A program made the position numbers and the translations under genes. The notes beneath the pieces were generated by a model. That model saw only the letters and a program-made list of their open reading frames with translations, was not told the DNA's origin and did not search any database. DNA of 64,000 nucleotides from Certhia americana (lineage: Eukaryota > Chordata > Aves > Passeriformes > Certhiidae): NCBI GenBank assembly GCA_018697195.1, contig CM031858.1, positions 127,729,133 to 127,793,132 of the forward strand. The letters are read 5' to 3'. Shown one piece after another: positions 13,702-28,194 of this stretch (within the stretch, counting starts at the first letter, position 1; each line of letters begins with the position of its first letter).

Positions 13702-15736
13702 GCACAGAGTCTAAAAACCAAAATAGCTAAAACCTAAGGTATCATTGTGATAAAACTGCTAAAAATATTTCATAGTTTTAAGTGTTGGGATGTTTTGGGT
13801 TTTTTTAATTTCTCTTGGAAACTGAGTTTGCTGCTAATTGTTCCTTCTGCTCTCAACAGGGAAGCCTTGCACAGAGGCTTTGAATGGTGTCAGTTAAAGG
13901 CATTCTGAAATGCACATTAAATATGTCGAGGCTGAATAGCAAAACTAGTATTTATGTTGCTAGTTATCCTATATTTACCTTCTATTAAAAATTCTAGCTT
14001 ATACCAATTATACTATACTGTATTACAAGTAGATCAATCTTGCCAAATAATGTTCAAACACAACAGTTTTTCAGCTTGATTGTAATTTGAAAGAAATCCC
14101 TCGTCTTTTGCTTTGCCTTAAAGTAATTGCTAAGAGCACTATAAGATATATTTTGTCTTGCGTCAAAATCATCAGAAAATAACATTTTACTCCTATTAAC
14201 CATCTGATTGATAGATTGAATTTTATGTAGAGTCTCTTGGCATTATTATATTTTCTCCAGCTTGGACTATTTTCTTACATACTGTAGTATGCATAAAGCC
14301 TAAAGTAATTTAGACAGTTTCCATTATATCTCCAACTCATTTTTAAATAATATTTAATATCTGAATGAATATTTTTAATGATTCCTTAATTTTGGTGTAA
14401 CTCTGGTACCTGAATTGAGAAACTATGGAATTGGAGGTACTTTGTTGGATTAGTAAAAAAATAAATATAACCACAATATATACTGGCATACATTCATGTA
14501 AAATTATAAATGGGGTGGGAGAAGGAATGTCTTTCTACAATTATTTGAAAGAAAAAATTAACCAAGGCAAAGAAAAACTATGTAGTCAGTTGGAAATTAA
14601 TTTAAATAAATATTTAGGTGAATGTTGAAGGGCAACTATGCTATCAAGCAGCTTTAGTAGGTTATGCAATAGCTTTTTAAAGAGAAACAGTTGAAGTCTT
14701 CTCATTTGAGATATAAGAAGTTTCAAGTGAGAGAAAAATAAAAATTATACTGTAAGGAACAATTTCAGCATGGTAGAGATACACAAAAAATGGTCTAAGA
14801 TATGTTTTTGTTTCTCTGTTTCTATGCACCTATGAAAATATTTCTCTAATATTAGAGTATGTATCTGTGTGAAACATAGTGGCAAAAAAAGCTGTCCCCC
14901 TTCTTCTGTATAGGAGATGGAAGGGGAATTGAGAAATGGATAATATAAAGAGAGAAATGGCTAGACTATTTATAGATATAAAAATAGCAGTCATATTTGA
15001 ATCTGCATATATTATACTGACAGGCACACACACAAAAGAGACATTTTGGAATGTTATATCAGGAATCAATCCTACTCTTAACCACTGAAGAACAATAATC
15101 TCAAATCTGCTCTGATATTTCTTAGTCAAGCTCCCTCCTGCTATGAACACAAGCAGACAGAAAATGAAATAAAATTATGAATAAAATTCATGATATATGA
15201 AAAAGAGAAAAAAGATTTAGTAGGATAAGAAAAGTGTCTCTAACAATTATTTCAAATCCAATTCTTCCCAAAATACAGTGTAGAAAATGACTGGTTGTAT
15301 GTGTTTTTGGAGGGGAGAAATCTGTGATAAATTGAGTTCACACGCAGGAGGTTTTGTCCTGATCTGTCTGAAACTATCCTCACCTCAACAGATATGTGTA
15401 GGAGCCATTAGAATGCCATTATCCTGTCTGTCAAACCTTTTTGAACATCTTGTTGTAAATCCCAAAAGGAATAGACTTACTGTCTCAACACCATCATCTT
15501 TCTCTTTTTCTACAGAGTACAAAAGTCACCAAGTAGATGAGCACAACTGACTGACTGGCTCATCATCAACAAGCTTGTCACTGCTTGAGAAGATATTTTG
15601 GGTAGTTAGAATTTGAAGGCCTAAGTATCAGATCAAAGTAGTAGGTAAGAAAAAAACACTAAAATTTACCTATTAGTGATTCCCTTCATGCAGTGGTCTG
15701 ACAGAAAGCTAGAATGATATTATATTTTTAATGAGT
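13702..15736. other. No gene recognised; AT-rich DNA
   Basis: No repeat family or exon-like frame recognised. Short open frames here (for example 14830-15150 on the minus strand) are what AT-rich random sequence gives. Confidence 0.5.
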
Positions 15737-15773
15737 ATCTATCTCTCTATCTATCATCTATCTATCTACCTAC

Positions 15774-15832
<59 letters not shown>

Positions 15833-15839
15833 ATCTATC
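15737..15839. repeat. (ATCT)n microsatellite
   Basis: About 100 bases of ATCT tetranucleotide with a few interruptions (CTCT, ACCT) in the left third and a clean run of roughly 14 units on the right. The clean right part is the segment most likely to vary in length between individuals. Confidence 0.97.
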
Positions 15840-15841
15840 CC

Positions 15842-15954
15842 ATGTGGAGCTCTGAGCAATCTGATCTAGTGAAAGTTGTTCTTGTCCATAGCAGGAGGAT
15901 TGGAGCTAGATGATCTTTAAGATCCCTTCCAACACAAGCCATTCTATGATTATT
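15842..15954 (+). repeat. CR1 LINE 3' end
   Basis: Forward copy: 'gatctagtgaaagttgttcttgtccatagcaggagg' (in pieces), 'ttggagctagatgatctttaagatcccttccaac', and the terminal ATTCTATGATTATTATT, which is the CR1 8-base tail repeat. It is severely 5'-truncated, with the truncation point at the edge of the ATCT array. It is the only forward CR1 I find in the window. Confidence 0.92.
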
Positions 15955-18900
15955 ATTGGAATTACCTGCATGCTGCTTATCTCTCAATTTCTGTTTGAAT
16001 GGAGAGAGAAAAAACAAATAAGTAAATAAACAGTGTGCTGGAAAAGCTTCTTTCAATTAATATTTAAAAATGCCTCAATATAAGTGAGTGAGTAGTCTGA
16101 TTTTTTTGTTACAGGTAAAAAGACCAGGGAATAGAGAGGTAGTTTTAAAAATAAGGAATGCTTACAGCTAAAACTACCAGTGTATGAAAGGGTTTTTAAT
16201 CATCTAGATGTCTCATTCCACTAAATATGCAATTAAAATTCTGACTCAAAGAATGGAGTAAATTAATACATTCTGCCATATATTTTGAGTCAGTGGCAAA
16301 AATGAGAAAAGGATACATCAAACTTGTCTAATCCTGCAGTCAGATCATGTTCTATCCAAAATCTAGTATAAAATACCCATTGTCTTGTGTGTTATCCACA
16401 AACTTAGGGGAGTCTTAACATTTTATTCAGTTGAGCTGAGTCAGGTCATTCAGGATTTAAATAACAAGTAAGCATCTTTCAAAGAAAGTAGATGCCGGTG
16501 CTTTACTAGTCAACTTGCATAAAGGAGCAGCAGAGCTCTTTGATTCTAAATAAGGTAAGAGAAAATTTAGAAAATCTGGAGGAAAAGCTGGTATCATCTG
16601 ATCAATTTTATAAAGAGATTTCAGAATAACATTGAAAACCAGGAAAAAAGACAATGAGGCAGAGTAGGGGAGAGATGTCAAGAATAACAGATGTGAATAC
16701 TGGGTAACTGTCAGAAAAGAGGAAGGATAGAGGCTCAAATTGGAACCATTATCTTTAAAATGGCATTTAATAAGAAGTTTATGGATTGGCTGTTTAAACT
16801 TATACTTGGCTTCAACTTGTAACAAAAGCTTCTAGACTGATTGCAGTTTATTTTATGTTAAAAATATCTGATCCTAGGTTAATTTTAAAACCCAGAAAAA
16901 AATAATTAACTATATCTGTATTTAAAGAAACATCTTCTGGAAAGAAAAAAAAGAAATATATAACCTTAAAATGAAAAGCAGATTGTAGATATTTCTGTGA
17001 ACACACGTTCTTCATTTGCTGCTGTTTTTGACCACATTGGGATTCCGGAGAAGTAAGTTTTACCTTTTGAAAAACATCTACTGCACCTGGATGTTGGTTG
17101 CCATATCAAAATCTCTCTACCTGATGACATTGATCCACTCTAGCCACTGACACAATGTTTAATTGTCTTTTCTGTGAGATTTTCACATCTTTATATTGCT
17201 TCAAAAAGAGTTAATAGCATTTTTTCTAATGTATAGTCCAGAGATATTTACAATTCACTTTTTAAAATCTAAACTTTTTTATTCATACATTTATGTACTG
17301 ACTACTTACACAAAATGAAATAAAGCAAAGAATATTGAAAAATACCTGAAATTAAAGTTAAAGGAAAGAAAGCCCTATCTGATTATCTCGTCCTTGAATG
17401 AAGCAGAGTGTAATACATAAAAATTCCCAAATACATTCATCCTAAAGTGCAAGACTGGTGAAGATGGAATAGATTGTATTGTTACTTTAGGAAATAATCT
17501 TTTATGGTTCAAGTCAGGGTGAGTGGAACAGGCTCTTACAGTGAACGTGCAGGGTTCCTCCAGAAGCAGAAGTACACAGTGTAAGACAGTGATATCATAC
17601 TGTACTTTATGTATAGCTATTAAATTGTACTCATCGTGTTCTACAGGTGATTCCTATGATTCCAATTGGGCTGTAGTGCTGTAGTAGACACAAGAGCTGT
17701 ATTTTAAAATCATGGTTGCTACAAAAATTTTCTATTTTCTCAGTCATGCTCATCTGTTGTTGGGACACTGTTAGGCTAATTTATCTCCCCATTTTACTTT
17801 GGGGTTAAGATTACTTTTGGGAGAATATATTTGGGCTAAAATTCAGAGTCCAAGAAAGTCACAAACTACTTGTTGGCATGATAATCATGACCATCAGATG
17901 AGAAATCCTGACGATAAACAGAGTAAAAAACTAATGTCCATACTGAGTCATGTCTGAGACTGAAGAGTCTGGTGTTTAATTTTAATACCCATGAGCAGAT
18001 ACTTAGGAAGATGAAGAAAGGAGCAGGTATACATGGTACTACTCCTTAGCAATTTTCTAACTGTCAGTTATTTCATATGTGGGAATTCCTTATTCAATAT
18101 TATTTTCTTAATTATGGAAACCCCAAATTATTTCTTTCCATGAATAAAATAAATCTTCCAATTAGCCTTACTATGCAAACTTTAGCACAGTATAGGCTAA
18201 TTGGCACATTAGTTCATCTAATGTAGTCTAAAGAGAAGGAAAAGAATAAGGGAAGTGTAGCATGTTTCAGCTACACAGTTTTCCTTTCCACCAGAGGTCT
18301 TTCTCGACTCTTTCAGTCTTATCTCTGTGGTATGAAATAAGTAGACTGCAAAGGAGATCTTAAAGTTTTTTAGTGCACTTTCCATACTAGATGAATCCTA
18401 ATTCATGGAGGCAGAAATATGATACATAAGTTAGCCATCAAATGACACAGGAGAACACTAGCAGTGACTAAATATTTCTTAAGGGCTCTTTTCTCTCACT
18501 CTCTGCATTGCATTAGTTATCTAGACACTTAGTTTCAGCTTAAATAGTAAAGGTAAAAAGAGCTGATTTAAAGTGAATGTTCTAGGTGGATTGTGCATTA
18601 GGTAGGCTATATCAAGTGAGATCAAGGCAATAGGTATTTAGTCTTGAATTTGCTAGTATTTTTTTAGTACCTATTTTTAAATAGTAAAATATACACCCTA
18701 AAAGAGCTCCTAATAGTTATGAACTGAAACTGCTGTTTGCTACATAATTAATTAATTAATTAATCCTTACATGGTTAGTTTTCTGCAGTTCCATTTGTAC
18801 ACATAACTTGGATGCCTGCTTTGGAAAACTTGCTCAACAGTGTACTTGCAATTTCTCAGGCAATATCTTCTTGAACGAGAAAGATTTCATTTACTGTGCA

Positions 18901-21900
18901 TGCTCTGGATCAGAGTTTTATTCTGGGGTATGTCAGTATACTGCCATATACCATATGGGATTATATACACCACATATATCAACAACAGAACTGAAAAGAA
19001 GTGTAACCCACAATAGCAAAAATCCAGGTCAGAAATTGCCTTTTTTTTTTTTTCTTTTTTTCATATGGTGCCTGGGAAATATTTTTGAAGATATTTTCAG
19101 GAGAGAAATAATTATCTCTGTAGTGATTTAAAGACAAATAAACACCTCCCTCCCCTCAGAAAATCACAAGTAACAGAACTGGAGAAAAAAACTACTTTCT
19201 AGGTTTATAGTTAGACAGAAAACATGAATCTTCTCATGACAAAGAAACATATGCAGAATTACACACAGACAAAGGTTAATAGAGTTCATTAATCAGATAT
19301 CAGAACATATTTATTTAAGGCAAATGCAAACTTTAATAAGTAGTGGGGGGAACCAATGATATGCAACTTCCTAGACAAAATTATTTTGCAGACACAATTA
19401 TTCTCACTTTCCTGATAGTGCTAATGTAATTACTCTGAAATGACAGTAAGTCTTCTGTTGATTTCTGTATGTCAGTGCTTTAGTCAAGGTCTTAACTTAA
19501 AAAATGTTTAAATCTGTTTGTTAATGGACTCAGTCCTTCATTTAAACTCCAAACAAAAGCTAGCTACTTCACAGGAAATTATAATAATGATAAAGTCATT
19601 TTACTCAGGGAAAGAGGAAAAAACTAAACCACTCCTGTGGAGAATAAGAACCCAGAGGAATTCTATGAATAATTTAAAGATCAATTAGCACTGTGCTGTT
19701 AGGAACTTTTACTAATTCTTTACAGACAGATTTTTTTTTTCTATGCAGACAGCAATAATTTCTATGTTATTTCTAAAAGGCAACAAATTATTTTAGCTTT
19801 TAACACATGGAGTCATATCATTAATCAGTTTCAGCTGTAAAACAAAGTTAAGACTTGACTCTTCAGCCAATTTTATACAGGTTAATTTACTCAGGACAAT
19901 AATGATACTGAGATTTAAGAAAGAAAATCTGTAAATGGATGTTCTATGATTATACATGAAATCCAAGAATTATATATTACTAATTGATACATTTCTGCCT
20001 AACAGATAAAAGGAGTGCGAGGCAATAGTCTTCACCAAGTGACTTTATCTCCAAAAACACATGTATATATAATGTGACAGACCGGAGTTTTTCTATCATT
20101 AAATGCTGAATTGCTCTTTTGATAGATGTATGAACACAATTTCTGTTTACCTCTACAGGTTGTACAAACCTCATGTAAGGGAAGGAGGAATTTTTTTTGC
20201 AAAAACTGGTATGAACTAAATTCCTTTACTTCAAGAGTTTGGAACAATGATATGTACTCAGAATAATCCAATGTCTCTGCCAAGAAGTTAATTCCCACTT
20301 TCTTGAACCAGCATATTCTGGTGATTAAGGAGTCTACATGTGTGTGTAATTTAATATCAGGATGTTCAATTAGCTACAGAGGGGTGACCCTTGGAAGTCC
20401 TACCACTAACTCAGTCAAGATGCATAAAAACTCAAAGCCATTTGCAAGCCAGACTATATGTGTTAAATTGGAAGATGTTCTTAGTACAGAGTTGACATGT
20501 CTATGTTCTTGAGAGCAGCCTCTGGATTTAGTCCCAAGAGAGGTTTAGCTGAGATCATGTGGCCTGCCTGCAGGCTACTTGGTGAAAGATCCCATTTCTC
20601 TCTAGCCATTCCACGTTTTCTGGCTTGCTGGGCACATGGAACTGAGAGCTCTTGAGGGCAGCCTCAGGGACTCCCTCCAGCAGACTGTACACACTTGCAC
20701 AGGGAGCCTGGACAATTATGTCGTGAAGGCTGTATGTCTGAGGCCTGCAGCTCATACTGCCAACCCTTACAGATAAAACCTTGCTTGTGGGAGGGACACA
20801 CATTTCTTTTGCAAATATTAAGACTAGCGTGTTATACTTTGCGTATAATTAAGAGCTGCACGCACTAAACTGTTTGAACAGCAAAGGACATCTTATTCAG
20901 CCTTAAGTTTAAGAATAAAATGTTTTATAGCCCTGAAATACTTACACCGTAGCAGAACTAGGAACAGTGTTTCAGGGACTGATACAATATTGCCCTAATG
21001 TTTTTAATAGTTTCACAATATAATTGCCTAGCAGAAATACAGAAAAGACAGCATGGAGACTGTGTAGTACTGTAGAAGGGTAGTTGCAAGTAGATATCTT
21101 TTATAGTGGCAAAAACTATGGTTAAGTACTTTTTGATGTGTTTCCCTTTTGGACTGCGGGAATACCATCCTGGTGAGATGGCTCGTTTTGCTCCCAGTCT
21201 GTGACACCCAGGTGCATTTGTGACTTGACTCTCTTTTCTCTATTCTGCTCTGACAGATGGGTACGTAAATGCATAACCCTGCAGTATCCATCTTTATATT
21301 CCCTCAGATCCTTTTCTGAAGCTGTCTTCTAACTCCTTTTTAAGTCACAGTTATTTCAAAGTAGCACAGTTTTGGTGGTGATATATATAGATTAAATTCT
21401 TGGTTGGGTATAATACACCAGTGCATTTTTTAATGCAGAGATGAAAATATTTGTCACCTTCATTTTTGTCACTTTTAGGTTTTCAATTTAATGTATCCAT
21501 ATCCAAAGAATTTGTTAGCATTTTGGAAAAGAGATTTAACCTCATGACCAAATAAAAAGTATTTAATTTGAAATCCATGCTATTTATTATCTCTCATCCT
21601 CATTAAAATTTGTCAAGTTCCCTTACTGCAGGAGGCCAGTAGTTTGTAATTTCTCTTCCTGGAAAGATGTTAGCACAGAAAATGCAACAACACTTTTGTT
21701 TTTCAACAACAGCATAAAAGACAAATTAAGTAATTTTCTACATGAATAAAAAATATAAGGAAACATTTTGAAGATGTGAAAACCACCTGCTAATATAACC
21801 AGTAGGTAGGAAATCTGTGAGCACAGCTCAGTATAGAATATACAGTATTTAATTAAATTCGTGAAATTAAAGTCTAATTAAAATATTAAAAATTGAAGTG

Positions 21901-22508
21901 GCTATGAGCAATTTTAAGCAACGTGTTCAAGATGAAATTTCAGATGTTGGCAAAGGTATTTGGAATTTATGTTAGTCTCATGCTCCTGAGGATTTTTATT
22001 CCTTTGAAATATATAGGAAGAAATATGAATTGCAAGTGAATCTTCAGTAATAAAAATAGTCTGTCACCACAGTTCACCCCAAAGTGAACTTTACATTGTA
22101 TTATGAGAAAAGGTCAACATTTTGTTGCTTGTGGACATGAATAATTTATTTGAACCATTAAAGAAAGATTAACTAAATGTAGGTCTCACTTTTGCCTATT
22201 TCCTAGTCAGAAGTTCTTGTATTTTACCAAGAATAATAATTTAACTTATTTTTTATTGTTCACATCCAATGTATAATTATTCTTTTTCTCAGCTGTATGT
22301 TTAGTACTCTTACCTAATTCTGTAATAATACTTTTGAGTGTATATATCTGAGTCATATGGCCACATATAAGTGTGTATGTTTCAGAAGTAAAAAAAACCC
22401 AGCCTGTATCTTACATATTTCTCTAACACGTCTTAGTTCCTTTATCCATATTTGAAGGGTTAAAATAACCAAGGGGTGTTCAGAGTTTGATGCTTGATTC
22501 ATAAAGAT
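15955..22508. other. No gene recognised; AT-rich DNA
   Basis: Contains a short TTAA repeat at 18745-18764 and T-rich runs near 19041 and 19731. A patch of higher G+C at 20515-20810 has no identifiable family. Minus-strand frame 16457-16825 (122 codons) has no recognised domain. Confidence 0.5.
18745..18764. repeat. (AATT)n short tandem repeat
   Basis: Five copies of AATT in a row, self-complementary. Simple repeat. Confidence 0.9.
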
Positions 22509-22540
22509 ATTTAGTTCTATACCCCTATACAAGTTCTATA

Positions 22541-22580
<40 letters not shown>

Positions 22581-22592
22581 GTTCTATACCCA
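22509..22592. repeat. TA microsatellite bracketed by a direct repeat
   Basis: A (TA)n run at about 22537-22577 lies between two copies of ATTTAGTTCTATACCC (22509-22524 and 22576-22591). The bracketing copies suggest one local duplication with TA expansion in the spacer. Confidence 0.9.
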
Positions 22593-25500
22593 CAGAATCA
22601 AGAACTTTTAACATTCTCTTTAAGAATGCAAGTACATGTTAAAAATACTAAAAATCAAAGCTGATGCAAGCTACATATCTGAAATAAATAACCCAATAAT
22701 GCAATTATGGCAGGTATTCTATGTACTACCAAGGCAAATAAGCCAATATAAGCTAACACCTTTGAACAGCTGAGGCTGTAATTTTTTTTCTCACATCTAT
22801 AAGAAAAATATAAAGTTTCAAATTTCAAAAGTTGAAAAAAGGAAAAAAAAAATCAAGTTTAGCAGTGTTTAACATGATAAACTAGATTCAAACATGCACT
22901 GAAATATCTATTTTATTATGGATATAGGCAAAAGTGCTTTCCCTAAAGACAAAATTTCATTCCAAGAGGTGTTGACTACAATCCACAAGATCAAGACCTA
23001 TACAAATATTTACCAATCAGGAAATAATCATGACAGGAGATACTTTTTCTGTAATTTATCTAGAAATCTCATGCTATTTAAAATTAGCTTTAATTTTTCC
23101 TCAGGAGTCACACTGATATATATGGTGAGGAAATATTTCTCTCTTTACACCTAGAAAGAATTTTTGTGTACTCTTGAATTCTACTACTCTGAGCAAAGGT
23201 CTGACTTGTATTATGAGAATAGACAATGGAAGCAAGAAAAATGTCTGTTTCAAGTGAATGTTAGCACTAAAGATTCAAATCAATGACATGAACAATTGCA
23301 CATCTTATTGATAATTTAGGTAGTGTCTTTTACTTTTTGGGAAAGCAGCATATTATATGTCAAAGTGTATAGAAGCAGTCTTACATCTTTTGCAGGTCAC
23401 ACTTGTATGAATTTATTTCTCAGTTTTATTGTCCACAATTGTATTATATTTCATGTATTTTTGTTTTCTGAATCAGTTTATTGCATTCTTGGTCAGTAAT
23501 TCTGAGCATTACAAATGCTGTATAAAGAAATCCAGTGCAATGACAACTAATGTTGTTGCCTACTATAGATAACATTTGGTTTAGACACTATGTTTGCTGT
23601 CTCAGAAAAACTAATTCCATTTTAATCTTTGTTAGATTTATTTAGATCAGTAATACTATGTAATGAAAGTAACAAAACCCCTTATGTTTTGTTAATAATT
23701 TGCTTATTTTCTGTAAGTACTTTTTGATTTTGCCCCAGATTTTGGCTATGGTGGGGGAAGATTTGGAATTTTTTGTCAAAAATAACTCCTAAGAATATTT
23801 TTGGCAACATTGCAAAATACACTAAATCAGTTAGAACTGGGAATTCTGTACAAAGCTGTAGCTTGTACAGTTGTGGATAGTAGCGTGAAAAAACAGCAAA
23901 GTGACAATCATTAAAAAAAACCCCAAATGAAACCAAATACCTAAAACCTCCAGATAAAAAACTAGTCAAGAGGATATAAGAATATTTAACATTTCCAGTT
24001 ACCCCTTAATACACTGTTTCAAATTCTAATTAAAAACAGTAAAAAAATAGTGAGATGTGATCTTAATGGCACAATTTTCCCTGCTATATCCTGCACCTGG
24101 CTGCAACTTCCTGTCACTTCACAGCCTTGAATAGTTCCATGCTCTTGAGTGCTGATCCTGCACAAGCTGAAGGCAGCATCAATTTTCACATAGATTGTGA
24201 CAGAAACACCATTAAGTCCCTACACTGTGATGGGCAGGCATGCCTTGAATGAAATCTGTTATGGAAAACTTAACAGCCACCTCATGGCTGATTAAGGAAC
24301 AACAGCATCATCCATTTATTTGCTGAAAGATACTAGTGTTGACAAAAATCCTTGAGGTGGGTTTACATCAGGCATATCAGACTTCCATTAAGTATATATA
24401 CTATTTCTTAGGGATAAAAAAGGACCACTGAACTAGTAAATATGAAATATTGAGGAACGTCCTGTGACAGGAAAGCTCAAGTCAGAAAGTCAGTCAGAAA
24501 GCTTAGCAATCTGTTCTGTCTGAAGCACTCTCTCACTGGACAAAATAATGGAATTATCAAAACTTTCTCCCCAGCTAAGGATCACATTATGCTGTGAAGA
24601 AAAACCTTAGGAACAGAATCATGTGCAATAAATTACAAAACATTGTTCTGATCAGGACGAAAGGAGAAAGTAGCCTCCAAGGCAGACAGTCACAAAGACA
24701 GGATCTGAACTAGGTGGGCTTTTAGTCTGGTCCAGAACAGTGTCTTCTGCAGTCTCATGAAAGCAAAAAATTTTTGTACTTTGGACTTTTGTAGGAAAAA
24801 GAAGATGCAGACAAATTCTGCTAGCCAGATGAGTGCCCTTGGGAATCTGCTTGCAGAAATTTGTGCCCTTTTGCTCATTGCCTTCCACCCAGCTCAGAGC
24901 TTTTGACTTTTGCAACTAAGGATTCCTCAGCAATTTTAGAGGCTTGCCATAGAGATGACATGCCATTTTCTTTCCCAGAGAGCAAGGAACGGTCTTCTCA
25001 GTGGTACAGTACTACGAGACCTGAGCATTGGTGGAGATACACATCCTTAGTGCTGTGTCCCTGACCAAAAATATATTATTTGACCCCACATAGTCTTACA
25101 AACAGCCTTACTGAAACTGTTAGCCTGTAAATAATGGTACATCATATGCTTACCTATCTTGTTGGGAATTTCCTGGATTGTATTCATGTATTTATGGAGT
25201 GGTGGTTGTCTTTTATGAGTGAAAAAAGTGAGGAGTAAAATTCACATGAATAATGTGTAGTTTCTTCAGTCTCAATGTAAGAAGTGGCAGACTGCTTTCC
25301 AAGGATGTTGAGACAGTGAGTAATTTAAATGCCAAGTAGCAAAAGTTGTCAAGAACATTTTATACAGGTTGACTGGCTTTGAATTGTGATGTTTCATTTA
25401 ATTTGTTTCATTACATAACAGCTTTAGGAACATCTCTTAGCTTGAACCTATCTTGCACTTTATCATTCACTCTTAATTTTTTCCATAGAAACTTTTGTTA

Positions 25501-27461
25501 AGGTGAGATATTTGTACTGGGTAAAATTATAAGAAGGTCAGCAAAAATATCAGTCTTTAAAAGCTATTTTTATTGTATACTTCCTGAAATGGAATGATGT
25601 TTTCTCATTAAACTTTGCTAATTGTAACAGAGATTTTTCTTCACAGAAGGTGAGTTTTCTGGCTCAGAATGTCACATTTTCTGAACACAGACCTTAGGTT
25701 AATGGAAAATCTAATGAACAAAAGCATATTTTTTTAAAGTCTTAAGAAATTGTGCATTAAATGTTCTGTTTTTGATGGAAAAGTAAGTGTTTGATGTTTT
25801 CTTGTCTACCTAGGAAGGCATACATTTCTGCTGCATTTTCATCTTCACCAAGGAGGAAAATGTCTTCAAGTAACTTGCCATGGTTGAGGCCCTTTATTGT
25901 TAATTTGCTTTATGTTCAGGAAACATCTTTGACTCGCCTTATTTCAAAATTGTCTTTAATATATATGAGGCCTAAACATCTCTTCCTGAAAGAGATAAAA
26001 TTGTAGTCTGATACCATCCACTGTCAGAAATGGAGCACTAAAATAAACAGAACTTAGATTTAATCTGGTGTTGCCAAGTCTAGCGTAAATTTCATGATTT
26101 AACAATCTGGAAAGCATTTTTCTTTTAATTTTATTTTAAACTAAGAGCTAAACATCAATTTCTTTTTATTTATCTTCAGTGTTCTGTGTTTTTTGATCTA
26201 TAGATTTGCATTTTTAGCATTTAACTATGAGTGTGTAGGGGCTTTTTTCCCTTACAACAGTACAATTCATCCCTCCTTACAGTTTCTATCTGACAATTGA
26301 CAAATTTTCCATCTGACTCTATATGGAAATGTATACACCTTACATGCTGGGTAAGAGAGAATGACAAAGCAGCAGTGAAAAGACTCTACCAAAGACAGTT
26401 GTCATCGAACTATGTCCCTGCAGAACATTGCTGTGAATTTCAAAGCTGTCATATTGTTTATCACTGTATGAAAGCGTGGCTTGCCTGTCATTTTGGAAAA
26501 GCTGAATCAGAGTAAGGAGAGCAAGGACAAGAGGATATGAATAGATGAAAAAAACATTTCTCATACAGTTTCCCAGGGGTTTTCTTTTGTCATAATCACA
26601 TGGCTTGCAGTTGCTTTAAAAAAAAATAAATCTTGCCAACAAGCAATTTCCCTAGACTAAATGTCCCTTATTTTCCTGGAACCGTATAATTAGCAATAAT
26701 TTCAATATTTTCATTCTCCTTGGATAACTCTTGTCTATACTGTGCCCATGTCCCAGGCAAGGATATTTCAGGTTTGGGTTTTTCTTTAACTAATTAATAT
26801 TTGTTTTTACATAATATGTGAAGTTTCGAATCATAATGGCTAATTTCAGTCCTCTTTGTTCTCTGGAAGACAAGCAAAACAGGAGATATATTTCAAATAT
26901 CAGCGCTTTAGCTAACATTCCTGCTAATTCACTCTGCTTCCTCTCAGTGCTACCAAGTGACCACGTCTTGAGTCACAAATAGGTGCCTCTGTAGGAAGGT
27001 CAGCAACAGCCAAAGACACAATTTCTATTAGGTTGCTACTGTTTTACTGCATTAGGTTTAGTTAGGTCTGGACAGAAGACACTATACTCCAAGGTATCTC
27101 ATTCAGACTCAGTTGTTTATTTTTATTTTATCTATAGTACAGTCTCATATGATGTGTGCTCTCCTTTACACAGCAAGAGAATGTCTACTTCTACTTTGTT
27201 TCAAGGACTTTTAAACAATAAGCAAAACCAATTAAAAACTGACACCTAAGATATTTTTATTTATAGCCCAATTAAAGAACGCTCAATGTCTGCAATGCGA
27301 TTTTTACTAACCAATTAGAAGATCTCCCCTAAACCTGAGAAGAAGGTGGAAGAAGAAAATGAAGAAGAATTCAGATAATGCCTAAAATCCTTCCATATGG
27401 TCTCTTATATGATTCTATATCCTAAAACCCCAAAGCCTAAATATTTCAGGTTGTGACATTA
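22593..27461. other. No gene recognised; AT-rich DNA
   Basis: No repeat family or exon recognised. Frames at 23682-23969 and 24652-24915 (minus) have no domain I can name. Confidence 0.5.
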
Positions 27462-27466
27462 CGCAC

Positions 27467-28194
27467 TTTCATGGTCTGAACGACAGGTGTCTGCTAAGGA
27501 AGGCAGGAGCCTCCCTTGGAATGGAGAATTTAAACCCCCTCCCTCCCAATTATTATAACTTTGAATTTAAGGGACTCTCAGACAAAGATATGGGAATAAG
27601 AATAAGAGTTCTTCATTAGGGGAACGAAAATACACAATTAAAAAAACCCCACATGCATTAAGACAATTAAACAAACCCACTGACAGAGCCAGGATACAGC
27701 CTGACACCCTGTGGGTCAGGGTGTTGGTGGCAGTCCCATTCAATGATGGCTGCAGTCCTAGTGGCAGATGTGGCTCTGTTGAAGTGATGCTCCTGTAGAA
27801 AGAGTGGAGTTCTTTCACTGAACATCCAGTGGTGATAGATGGGCCTGGTCTTCCTCTGAGAATCCAGTGGAAAAGGCTGCCTTGATGTTCCAACTCCCAG
27901 ATTTTATCCAGGTAGGAATACTTGGCTCCTCCCCCTGGCTGGATCATTTCCCAGTGGGATGATGGAATTCTATCAGTGAGACTCACTGGCCCATTAGCAG
28001 AAGATCTCTCCCTGGAGGGAGGCTGGGTTGTGGAGGAGATAAGAAAACTGCCCCAGCATATAAAAAAACTGCCCCTCCAAATAAAGTTGGCCATTGACAG
28101 ACAATTACACCACCCCCACACCCCAGTTTCAGGAGGTTTTAGCTGGTGATAGAATACAGAGTTTTGGTCACATTTTGCACTGCAACCCATGACA
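27467..28194 (-). mobile_element. Solo LTR, copy A (728 bp, ERVL-like)
   Basis: The complement starts TGTCATGGGTTGCAG and ends in a worn form of CCATGACA (here CCATGAAA), so the termini were short inverted repeats. It is flanked by CGCAC (27462-27466) and CACAC (28195-28199): a 5-bp target duplication with one difference, at a CpG. The poly(A) hexamer is AATGAA instead of AATAAA (complement near 27614-27619). The sequence is clearly homologous along its length to the LTR at 38802-39529 but has its own indels. A 223-codon frame (27567-28238, minus) crosses the LTR and is a by-product. The 5-bp duplication points to an ERVL-type or gamma-like integrase; I cannot name the family. Confidence 0.9.

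Noticed and set aside
15737..15839. Regular repeat array as a CRISPR-like structure
   Set aside because: A pure tetranucleotide microsatellite with no spacers, in vertebrate DNA.
16457..16825. 122-codon minus-strand frame
   Set aside because: Ser/Leu/Phe-rich translation typical of AT-rich non-coding DNA; no domain.
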